Source: a virus. From it: 43,747 bases of DNA. A model generated the notes under the pieces. It saw only the letters and a program-made list of their open reading frames with translations, did no database searches and was not told where the DNA came from. Location: positions 1 to 43,747 of IMG/VR virus record IMGVR_UViG_3300037198_000018, one strand, 5' to 3'. Every line of letters starts with the position of its first letter. Position 1 is the stretch's first letter. A program made the translations under genes and the position numbers. Shown here piece after piece: positions 1 through 7,600 of this stretch.

Positions 1-21
1 AACCCAAACCCAAGAATCGGC

Positions 22-249
22 GTGCTACTAAAAATCTTCGGGGCAAGTGTGCGCCTGTATAACCAGCTCAATCCTCGATTTGGAATGCAAGGCTTGAACC
101 GCTTTAGCCGCGAATGGCCGGAAGAACGGCTACTCAAGGAACTCCCAGGATTTGGTATGCAAACACTCAAAGAGTGGAAACAACTGCTCGCCCGCCGCAA
201 GCGGCATAACGTCCAAGCTGAGCAATCGGGCGTCGAAAGGAACAAATGA
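22..249 (+). CDS. RNA polymerase alpha C-terminal-domain-like protein (5' end uncertain)
   Basis: This 75-residue protein resembles the alpha C-terminal domain of bacterial RNA polymerase. SVRLYNQL (residues 9-16) lines up with the alpha-CTD segment that carries the DNA-contacting Arg and Asn (E. coli R265 and N268), giving R11 and N14 here. LLKELPGFGMQTLKEW (37-52) matches the helix-hairpin-helix part that ends in GKKSLxEI in alpha. In alpha this domain binds AT-rich UP elements and activators, so a free copy could redirect or mimic polymerase contacts; that role is inferred. The start is uncertain: GTG at 22 is the first usable start, but the frame is open to the window edge, so the gene may begin outside. 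Its stop overlaps the next start by 4 bp. It could also be a generic HhH DNA-binding protein. Confidence 0.7.
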   Translation: MLLKIFGASVRLYNQLNPRFGMQGLNRFSREWPEERLLKELPGFGMQTLKEWKQLLARRKRHNVQAEQSGVERNK

Positions 250-599
250 TAGAACCTCTGAAATGCAAACGCTGCGGAATCGAGCTTCAAGGGCTGGCCG
301 GCTCCGGGCCTGACATGTGTGGTTGGTGCGAGTGTGATGACCGCAATAGAAGCCGCCGCGCAAACTGGAAGGGCAAGCCCGATTGGCTCCGGCGCGGTGT
401 TATCTGGCTCCGACAGCGATTTTGTAACCATACGGGCTACCTCTCCAAAATGAACAGAAGGCATGACCAGCAAGTGGAGTGCCCCTGCAATAAATGCGGG
501 AAAATACTGCTGGCGTCCTATGGCTTGGCGCTCCCGATGAAATGGGAACCTGAGCCAGATAACGCTGCGGGTGAGCAACGGCCACCGCCGGAAAACTGA
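246..599 (+). CDS. Small zinc-ribbon protein, function unknown
   Basis: A 117-residue protein with two cysteine-pair regions. The N-terminal one has CKRC near residues 7-10 and CGWC near 25-28, a typical four-Cys zinc ribbon. A second cluster, CPCNKC, lies around residues 79-84, with a further Cys near 60. A basic stretch (RNRSRRANWKGK) sits between them. The ATG overlaps the stop of the preceding alpha-CTD-like gene, which suggests translational coupling. Zinc ribbons of this size in phages usually bind nucleic acid or protein, but nothing shows a specific role. The acidic, proline-rich C-terminus is probably disordered. Confidence 0.7.
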   Translation: MIEPLKCKRCGIELQGLAGSGPDMCGWCECDDRNRSRRANWKGKPDWLRRGVIWLRQRFCNHTGYLSKMNRRHDQQVECPCNKCGKILLASYGLALPMKWEPEPDNAAGEQRPPPEN

Positions 600-601
600 A
601 A

Positions 602-862
602 GTGAACAATATGCAAACAACTCAACAACAAACTGAAGGCGCGGTGGACGTTGGCTCCAACCGCTTGTTAGGCCAAAAGCGTGGAAAAACATTTGAGCAA
701 GTTCAATCTGCTCTTGTGAATCATGGGTGGTATATCGACGTAAAAATTCACACGCCAGAAATGTCTGAATACTCATTCACGAACCGCAACAAGGCTGGCC
801 GCGTGTCGGTCGTCCGACTCTACAAGGAGCGGAAACAGCGCGTCTATTGGTATTTGGCTTAA
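602..862 (+). CDS. Hypothetical protein of the early cluster
   Basis: A short protein of 83 to 86 residues: GTG at 602 or ATG at 611 could be the start, and I cannot decide between them. It lies 2 bp after the zinc-ribbon gene in the same direction. The N-terminal third is Gln/Thr-rich and probably flexible. The rest alternates charged and aromatic residues and ends in RKQRVYWYLA, suggesting a small alpha/beta fold. I do not recognise a family. Its position in the plus-strand nucleic-acid cluster is the only clue to function. Confidence 0.55.
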   Translation: MNNMQTTQQQTEGAVDVGSNRLLGQKRGKTFEQVQSALVNHGWYIDVKIHTPEMSEYSFTNRNKAGRVSVVRLYKERKQRVYWYLA

Positions 863-900
863 CAAAGCAATTAACCATCACCTAAAATCAACTAATTAGC

Positions 901-1164
901 ATGTCTCGTTATCATTCAAGTGGTTACAAAAACAGGAAGCAGCAAAGGATTGCGGCGTATTACCAACGCAAAGCTGCGGCTGAATTGATTCCTGAGAACA
1001 GTAACGTGTTCCGCCCCAAAATCAGCCCCGACGCTGTTGTGATTGTGAAACTCAAAGGACACCCACAAATGCAGTTCAGCAGCTATCGGACTCCGTGGGG
1101 CGGGTGGACAATATCGCCCACATTAGCAGGTCAAAAAGTTCAACAGGTTATGTTGCATTCATAA
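901..1164 (+). CDS. Small basic hypothetical protein
   Basis: An 87-residue protein with a strongly basic N-terminus (SGYKNRKQQRIAAYYQRKAA) followed by a region with beta character (DAVVIVKLKGHPQ). It sits directly before the helicase gene, with one base between its stop and the helicase ATG, so the two are probably co-translated. No good ribosome-binding site is seen upstream of its own ATG; the leader is AT-rich. The family was not recognised. The basic N-terminus is compatible with nucleic-acid binding, which would fit the neighbouring helicase, but this is only inferred. Confidence 0.55.
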   Translation: MSRYHSSGYKNRKQQRIAAYYQRKAAAELIPENSNVFRPKISPDAVVIVKLKGHPQMQFSSYRTPWGGWTISPTLAGQKVQQVMLHS

Positions 1165-1165
1165 A

Positions 1166-2848
1166 ATGATAACTCCAAGAGATTACCAGCAGGCGATACG
1201 GCAGGCCATTGTGGAGAAGTGGCTAGAATTCACATCCACAATGGCCGTGATGCCCACCGGCACTGGCAAGACCATCGTATTTGCCCTGCTGGTGGGAGAC
1301 GTGCAGCCGCAGAGGGCGCTCGTCGTCGCCCACCGTGAGGAGCTAATCTTCCAAGCCCGTGACAAAATCATGGAGACCACTGGCTTGGACTGCTCCATCG
1401 AAATGGGCGAACTGATGGCTTCCAACAACATCTACACCAAAAGTCCGGTCGTAATCGCCACGGTTCAAACTCTGAATTCGGCCTGTGGAGACCGAACAAG
1501 GATGGGTCGTCTAAACCCAAAAGAGTTTGGTCTTCTGGTTATAGATGAGGCCCACAGAGCGACAGCCAAAACATACAAAAACATCATCCACTATTTCACG
1601 TCAAACAACCCGAACCTAAAGGTGCTGGGGCTGACGGCGACACCAGACAGGTCGGATGAGGAGGCTTTGGGGCGGGTATTCCAGTCGGCTGCATTTGAAT
1701 ACCCGATACTCGATGCAATCCACGACGGCTGGCTGGTGCCGGTAGAGCAGCAGATGGTGACGATAGCTGGTTTGGACTTCTCCCATATCAAGACGACGGC
1801 GGGAGACCTGAACGGCAAGGAGCTATCGGCGGTCATGGAATCCGAGCGTAACCTGCAAGGAGTGGCGGGCGCTTCCATCCCCATCATAGGAACCAAGCGG
1901 GCGATTGTTTTTACCGCGTCAGTCAAGCAGGCTGAGATTCTTTGCGACATATTTAACCGCCACCGTTCAGGAATGGCTGGATGGGTCTGCGGGAAAACCC
2001 CCAAGGATTCCCGCAGGCAGTTGTTGGAAGATTTCAAGTCGGGCGGAATCCAGGTGCTGTGTAACTGTAATGTTTATACCGAGGGATTTGACTGCCCGGA
2101 GGTGGAGGTAGTGATAATGGCGTCGCCAACAAAGTCGAGGTTGCGATATACCCAGCGAGCCGGTCGCTGCATGAGGCCGCTGGCGGGGGTTGTTGACCCC
2201 CACCCAACTAGAGCGTCAAGAAAGCTGGCTATTTCACTGAGCGCCAAGCCTAGATGCAGACTGGTGGACTTCGCTGGGGACTCTGGCCGACATAAGCTGG
2301 TGTGTACTGCCGACATCCTGAGCGGAAACGTGAGCGAGGAGGCCGCACGCAAGGCCGCCGATACCGTCAGGCAGTCGGCGGTGCCGGTGCTGATGACCGA
2401 CCTGCTCAAAGATGAGGAGGAAAAGATACGCAAGAAGCTGGAAGCTCAACGGCTGGCTGAACAGGCCCGCAAGAACCGACTGCTGGCGAAGGTGCAATAC
2501 AGCACGCAGACCGTGGATGCGTTCAATGTGATGGACATTCATCCCGTTCGTCACGGCGCATGGGACAACGTGCGCGTGCTTTCGGAGAAGGGCAGCAATT
2601 TCTTGGTCAGGCAAGGATTCAACCCTGACGATTACAGTTACACTGAGGCGGTAAGGCTCATCGGGGAAATCATGCGCCGGTTCAAAGGCAAACTGGCCAC
2701 GCCCGGTCAATGCAAGCTGGTCAAGAAGTGGTATCCTGAATTGAGCACCAGAGACATGAAACAAATTGAAGCGTCGAGGCTCATCCAAGAGGTGGCTGAC
2801 GCAGGATGGAAACGCAATCAACCAACAAGAGAGGCAATAAAACCATGA
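1166..2848 (+). CDS. Superfamily 2 DEAH-box helicase
   Basis: A 560-residue helicase of the SSL2/UvsW-like SF2 type that would unwind or remodel DNA during replication, recombination or repair. The motifs appear in order: Walker A PTGTGKT (30-36), motif II DEAH (127-130), motif III TATP (157-160), TEGFDCPEVEVV (305-316), and motif VI QRAGRCMRP (330-338). Past about residue 400 there is a charged helical linker and a C-terminal region ending in KLVKKWYPEL and following helices, which may bind partners or DNA. It is the largest gene of the plus-strand cluster and is followed by RusA-like and TOPRIM genes, consistent with a replication/recombination module. The ATG at 1166 starts the domain only a few residues in, which supports this start. 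Its stop overlaps the next ATG. Confidence 0.93.
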   Translation: MITPRDYQQAIRQAIVEKWLEFTSTMAVMPTGTGKTIVFALLVGDVQPQRALVVAHREELIFQARDKIMETTGLDCSIEMGELMASNNIYTKSPVVIATVQTLNSACGDRTRMGRLNPKEFGLLVIDEAHRATAKTYKNIIHYFTSNNPNLKVLGLTATPDRSDEEALGRVFQSAAFEYPILDAIHDGWLVPVEQQMVTIAGLDFSHIKTTAGDLNGKELSAVMESERNLQGVAGASIPIIGTKRAIVFTASVKQAEILCDIFNRHRSGMAGWVCGKTPKDSRRQLLEDFKSGGIQVLCNCNVYTEGFDCPEVEVVIMASPTKSRLRYTQRAGRCMRPLAGVVDPHPTRASRKLAISLSAKPRCRLVDFAGDSGRHKLVCTADILSGNVSEEAARKAADTVRQSAVPVLMTDLLKDEEEKIRKKLEAQRLAEQARKNRLLAKVQYSTQTVDAFNVMDIHPVRHGAWDNVRVLSEKGSNFLVRQGFNPDDYSYTEAVRLIGEIMRRFKGKLATPGQCKLVKKWYPELSTRDMKQIEASRLIQEVADAGWKRNQPTREAIKP

Positions 2849-3039
2849 GCAAAATAGAGATAGGAGATAGAGTGGTGATGACCAAAACAATCCAGAAATG
2901 GGGACTCACTTCCCTTACTGGAGTTGTTATCAGTATCATTCCCCCGAAGGATTATTACGGCAAGAGATTAAGAATAAGGCGCGATGGACAAAAAAGCATC
3001 GAGACATGGGCTTGCAGATTTTGGAGAAAGATTATATGA
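2845..3039 (+). CDS. Small SH3-like beta-barrel protein
   Basis: A 64-residue protein starting at the ATG that overlaps the helicase stop (ATGA). AGAGG lies about 12 bases upstream of the ATG and may serve as ribosome-binding site. An upstream in-frame ATG at 2806 lies inside the helicase gene and is less likely. The sequence IGDRVVMTKTIQKWG, followed by GVVISI and a basic strand, has the pattern of a small SH3/KOW-like barrel. Such proteins often modulate nucleic-acid binding or act as adaptors; no specific role can be assigned. It overlaps the next gene by 4 bp. Confidence 0.6.
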   Translation: MSKIEIGDRVVMTKTIQKWGLTSLTGVVISIIPPKDYYGKRLRIRRDGQKSIETWACRFWRKII

Positions 3040-3371
3040 GCAAACAACGCAGATTCGAGACCGAGCTGGAAATCCGGCTGGCCATCGCCAAGAAACGCAG
3101 GTCGCTCAGGCGGGCCTTGCAGAACGCCGACGACATGGACATCATCGTCAAGAATAACATCAAGGAATCCAACAATCCAAAACTGACCGAAGGAGAGAGG
3201 CAATACTGGCTGGACGGGGCCAATGATTACAAGAAGAAGGCCCATAAGCAGCGCCGGTCAGCCCAGATGATTGAGGAAAACCAGATACCGGCATTGATCA
3301 GGACGCTGGCCGATTTCAGAACTGAGACGTTCGCCTTTATGCCGGACAAGGCGGTCACTATGGCACCATGA
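3036..3371 (+). CDS. Charged helical hypothetical protein
   Basis: A 111-residue protein, very rich in Arg, Lys, Glu and Asp, predicted by eye to be mostly helical or coiled coil (RRFETELEIRLAIAKKRRSL and onward). The ATG at 3036 overlaps the preceding stop (ATGA) and is preferred to an upstream in-frame start at 2898 that would run through the SH3-like gene. The family was not recognised. Its position between the helicase and the RusA-like gene suggests an accessory part in DNA metabolism, but this is inference only. Confidence 0.65.
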   Translation: MSKQRRFETELEIRLAIAKKRRSLRRALQNADDMDIIVKNNIKESNNPKLTEGERQYWLDGANDYKKKAHKQRRSAQMIEENQIPALIRTLADFRTETFAFMPDKAVTMAP

Positions 3372-3375
3372 CTAT

Positions 3376-3708
3376 ATGCCAAACTGGACACCTGAAGAAC
3401 TGAGGAATTATGAGAATAAAAATCGTCGTGTTCCACCCAGTCCCGTCGCTGAACCTGCTGTTCAAAATGAGCCACTGGGACAGGACGGCGGAGAGAAGGA
3501 AGACACAAAACGCATTGCTGTGCGGGTTGTCAGCTTCCGCCAAAAACTGCTCGACCCAGACAACCCTGTCATCAAATATTTTGTGGACGGCCTTCGATAC
3601 TCTGGCCTCATACCTAACGACCGGCAAGAAGACATCACCGTCGAAGTCGGCCAGAAAAAGGTTGCCCACAAAGAAGATGAGCGCACCGAGATAATACTTG
3701 ACCTATGA
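3376..3708 (+). CDS. RusA-like Holliday junction resolvase (candidate)
   Basis: A 110-residue protein whose second half carries the RusA signature: RQKLLDPDNPVIKYFVDGL (residues 55-73) followed by GLIPNDRQ (77-84). In RusA, Asp residues in the D-x-DN motif and in the following D-D-x loop bind the metal that cleaves four-way junctions; here D60, D62 and D82 are the candidates. The first 45 residues are Pro/Glu-rich and lack the usual RusA N-terminal strands, so the protein is shorter than typical members (about 120-140 residues) and may be diverged. It precedes the TOPRIM gene with a 4-bp overlap. A junction-resolving or debranching role before packaging is plausible. Confidence 0.6.
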   Translation: MPNWTPEELRNYENKNRRVPPSPVAEPAVQNEPLGQDGGEKEDTKRIAVRVVSFRQKLLDPDNPVIKYFVDGLRYSGLIPNDRQEDITVEVGQKKVAHKEDERTEIILDL

Positions 3709-4520
3709 GAGTCAGCAAACAGAATCCTTGCCCTGCGTGCGGAAAGCCGGATTACTGCCTTATCTTCGATGACATCGCAATCTGCATGAGGTCATCCTCA
3801 GACCGGCCCCACACGTTCAAAGATGGGTCACAGGGATGGATTCATAAGCTCGGCGGCGAGCATCCCAAGCCGGTCATTCATCGAGAGAAACCAGCGCCGG
3901 TGATTGACGCTGAGGCCATGATGAGGCGGTGGCTGACCGAAACAAGAGCCGACTGGATTGCTCGACTGGCCACAAACCTTGGGGTTTCGGGGGCTTCCCT
4001 GCTCGAATTGAGGGCGGCATGGGCACCAGAACACAAGGCTTGGGCCTTTCCGATGCGTTCTGGGGCCACTGGGATGGCCGTTGGCATCAGATTACGCAGT
4101 GAAAATGGGGAGAAATGGGCGGTCAAGGGGTCAAAGCAGGGGTTATTTCTGCCTTACATGACCGTTCAGCCGACGGCTTACATCGTGGAGGGGCCGACAG
4201 ATTGCGCCGCTGGCCTCACGCTGGGGCTTTTTACCATCGGGAGACCATCTTGTAGCGGCGGCTCATCAGACCTCGCCACAGCCCTTCCTAGGCTCAAAAT
4301 CAGCCGATTAGTCATCATTGCGGACAATGACCCCGACAAGGAGCTGGTCGGCCACAAATACAATCCGGGGCTTGATGGTGCTCAGAGGCTGGCTGAGGTC
4401 ATTGGAGTCCCCTGCGCGACCGTCATTCTGCCCACCAAGGACATCCGGGAATTCGTCAAGCTCGGCGGCACTGCCGAAGACCTTGAGAACATCGTGAATC
4501 AGTGCGTTTGGAAGGTTTGA
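3705..4520 (+). CDS. Primase-like protein with zinc finger and TOPRIM domain
   Basis: A 271-residue protein with a primase layout. The N-terminus has cysteines CPAC (9-12), C18 and C27 that may form a zinc site. The TOPRIM core follows: IVEGPTD (160-166) supplies the conserved Glu, IIADNDPD (204-211) the DxD, and GLDGAQRLAE (222-231) the following helix. TOPRIM domains bind magnesium and catalyse primer synthesis in DnaG-type primases. The length is short and no helicase domain is fused, so it would work with the separate helicase or with host proteins. It could instead be a TOPRIM protein of the RepA/DUF5906-associated type. It is coupled to the RusA-like gene by ATGA. Confidence 0.8.
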   Translation: MRVSKQNPCPACGKPDYCLIFDDIAICMRSSSDRPHTFKDGSQGWIHKLGGEHPKPVIHREKPAPVIDAEAMMRRWLTETRADWIARLATNLGVSGASLLELRAAWAPEHKAWAFPMRSGATGMAVGIRLRSENGEKWAVKGSKQGLFLPYMTVQPTAYIVEGPTDCAAGLTLGLFTIGRPSCSGGSSDLATALPRLKISRLVIIADNDPDKELVGHKYNPGLDGAQRLAEVIGVPCATVILPTKDIREFVKLGGTAEDLENIVNQCVWKV

Positions 4521-4523
4521 ATT

Positions 4524-4694
4524 ATGAAAGCATTCTTACTTAATACCCCTAAGGACGATTGGGTGGAGAGATTCGATGGGAAATGCGACGTTTGCCAAAA
4601 GCCAAAAGCCATCCAGGAGGTGACTCCCGGTGTTTGGTTTGGTTGGCGGGTAGGGTATATCTGTGAAAACTGTAAAAAAGAAAAGGCTCACTGA
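4524..4694 (+). CDS. 56-residue zinc-ribbon protein
   Basis: A short plus-strand gene 3 bp after the TOPRIM gene, ending in a TGA that overlaps the stop of the opposite-strand giant gene by 7 bp. The product has two CxxC knuckles, CDVC (21-24) and CENC (47-50), separated by a Trp/Gly-rich loop (GVWFGWRVGY), and a Lys-rich tail. This is a classic four-Cys zinc ribbon. It is the last gene of the early cluster. Similar miniature zinc ribbons in phages bind nucleic acid or polymerases; the target here is unknown. Confidence 0.7.
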   Translation: MKAFLLNTPKDDWVERFDGKCDVCQKPKAIQEVTPGVWFGWRVGYICENCKKEKAH

Positions 4695-7600
4695 CCCGGA
4701 TTGCCCACCTGCGTCAGATACCACTTCTCCCAGCCGTATAGCAGCTCGTAGCGTTGCTGGACGGCATTGCTGTACATCTCCCGTTCAGCATCGGTCATGG
4801 AATGAATCCACAGCCGGTCTCCGTTATTGCTTCCAGTGAATGGCCGGCGCGCCCAGTTCTGCATGTCCTTCACAATCTGCTCACGGCGGGCATAGGCGCT
4901 TTGGCCGGTCTTGCGTTTGGAAACCAGCGTATCGAAAATCTTCTTGGTTGAACCTTCATCCCCAATCTTGAACGCATGGCGCAGCTTGGCGTAGCTCGGC
5001 TCGTCCGTTGGAATGATGACCTGTGAATCGCTTTTGAGCATGTTGTCCTGCGCGAACTTCCGGGCCGACGCCTCAGCCTGAGTGTTGGCGTCTTGTCCGG
5101 GCTGGGTTTTGATTCCCATTCCAGATGCAATCATTTGCCGCCAAGTGGTTCCGGGTTCAGGTTTTGGACTAACGCCTGCCGCATATCCGGCCCACTGGAT
5201 TCCCTTGCCTAGAGAAATTGGGGTGGGGGTCAACTGCTCAACTGCTGTTGAAATAACGGACGGGGTGGTGGTCAGGTATTCTCCCGACGGAGACCGGCTG
5301 CTTCTCAGGACGTGGGCAAACTTGCCCACTGGCCCCAGCGCATTCTCACCCATTTGGGTAATGGCATCCCACGCTTTGGGCTTGGCCTCACAAAGGCGTA
5401 TCAAGTCGTGGGTCTTCTCCGCGAATACCGACATCGGGGAAATCCAAATCCCGGTCTTTTCGCCCGTCGGAATCCACGCATCCAACTCATGCCCCTTCTC
5501 TTTGTTCTGAAAGGTCAGTTGGCGGCGCGTAACCAGGTTGATGGCTTGGGTCAGCAGGAAGTAGGAGGCAAGGCCGCGAGTGACCGCCCCACCCAGCGCG
5601 CCCAGTTGCGGCACGCCCCTTCGACCCGTCAGGTTTGAGATGCCCGTCAGTCTTCCCATCGTCCTCAATTCCTTTCCAATCAGCCCCTCCTGCCACATCG
5701 GAGCCAGCATGGTCACTTGAGCCGCATCCCGAAGTGTCGGATTGGTGAACACTCCCTGCCTGCCCATGTTTCCATAATAGACGTTCATGTCAGTGATGAC
5801 ATCCCGCATCAGCTTCGAGTAAGGCACGTCCGGGTTCGCCTGGTGCAGCTTCACAAAATTCCTGACCGCACCATCGGAAATCAGTCCAGGCATGAAGCGG
5901 TCAAACAGGAATCGGTTCCAGGGGCCGACCGCCTTGTAAAGCACCTCGCCCACAAGCGGAATCTTCTGGACTGCGTCCTTATAGATGGCATCTCCAATGC
6001 GGGTCGCATTAAGACCTCGCCCGACCATCTCCTGCAAAACCTCCTGATGACTCATCAGTTTGTGGGTTCCAGCGTCGTCTATGACGGCCTCCTTTGCCAG
6101 CGCCCATTTTGCCGATTCTGGATAAACCTCTCCCGACTTGACCGCTGGCCCCGGCTCCCCATTCGGCCCCGCCAAATCCTCGGCCCGATACATCAGTGCG
6201 GCAAAACCGTTGTTGAATGAGGGCACCCCTCTCCGCATTGCGGTTCCGTACTGCATCAAGCGGCTGTAATGAAACGTGTCTCCCACCAGTACGACGCCGT
6301 GCTTAAGCATCGAACTAAAATAAACCGAAAGTTCCCCTGCCGGAGACCCGCGAAATGCGCTTTCTGCCGTGCAGGTCTTCATCAGCCCGGCGTAGGGCTT
6401 CAGGACGGCAATCGGGGTTCCAGAATCAGTCGGCTTTATCATTTCATACTCCGGGGAAGGGGCCTGCCACGGGTCTCCGTGAAATTCTTTCTCGCCGGTA
6501 TCTGGATTGACCAACTGGCGGGGATGCCCCGGAGTTGCATCCATTGCGATTGGCTTCCCGCTGACGGCATCCTTCATGTCTTTCAATGCCTCAACCCACA
6601 TACGCCTTCCAATGGCCCTGGCTCCCTGACGGACACGATGACTGATGATGTCAGCGGCGTCGTAGCTCTTGGGGATGAACGGGCCGTGCATGATGGCCTC
6701 GTAGTGGTCACGGAACACCTTCCTTGCCGTGAACCGATTTCCGATGGTTTCGTCCGAACCGAACCGGATGGTGTCCAGATTGAACATCTCACCTTCGTAG
6801 CGGGTGGGGAAATAGGTCTCACCAAAGTCGGTGGTGCTGACGCCGTGCTCATGCTCCCTGACCAACTGGTCATAAAGCTCCCTTCGGCAGGCCATTGCCA
6901 TGTCCTTCACATCCTGGTCTTTGAAATGGTCTTTGGTGTATTGGGCGATTAACTCAAGACGCTCCGCCGCCGCCTTCATTTGCTTGGCAAGACGCCACTC
7001 CTTGAAGGAGGTCTTGGGGTCGTCCATGACTCCTTGGGCCTTGATTGCTCCAAGCTTGGCCTGTGTGATTTTGGAGTCCAGAGCCTTCTGGTCGTAGAAA
7101 AAGAACTTCTTCCCGGTGTTGGGATTCTCGCCAACCTTGCCGCAGGCCAGCAACGCAATCGGCGTGCTGCGAACCATCTCATCCTTGTTCACCAGTCTCA
7201 ATGTTCTCCTGGCGTGCTCTCCGGCTACGGGGGCCAGATTATCGGCACCATCAGCGGCGGCTGTTATTTCCATTTTGGAAGACCGGCGCAACCAAACGGC
7301 GTTGATTTGACGCCTCTTTTTATCCAGCTCGTTACTGAGCCTTTCCGCCGACATGGGCGACTGCTCCTTGAGCTGCGGCTGCTTTGGTCGGTCAGTCAGC
7401 GTGCGCTCCCCCTCCTTGGCTGGCTCGGGATATTCGACGGTCGGGACGAACTCGGTCGGCTTGTATGCCGCAGCCTGACGAACGGCGTCCTTGGCGTCGG
7501 CATGGAACTCCGGCATTAGAGACAATGCGTTGACCCACTCGGCATCTTCCGGGGACAGGTAATCCGGGTTGCGCGGCGTGGTGGTCGCTTCAGGAACCGG

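Noticed and set aside
2234-2890. Minus-strand frame of 218 codons over the helicase C-terminus
   Set aside because: The helicase gene is intact with all motifs, and this frame has no recognisable domain or suitable context.
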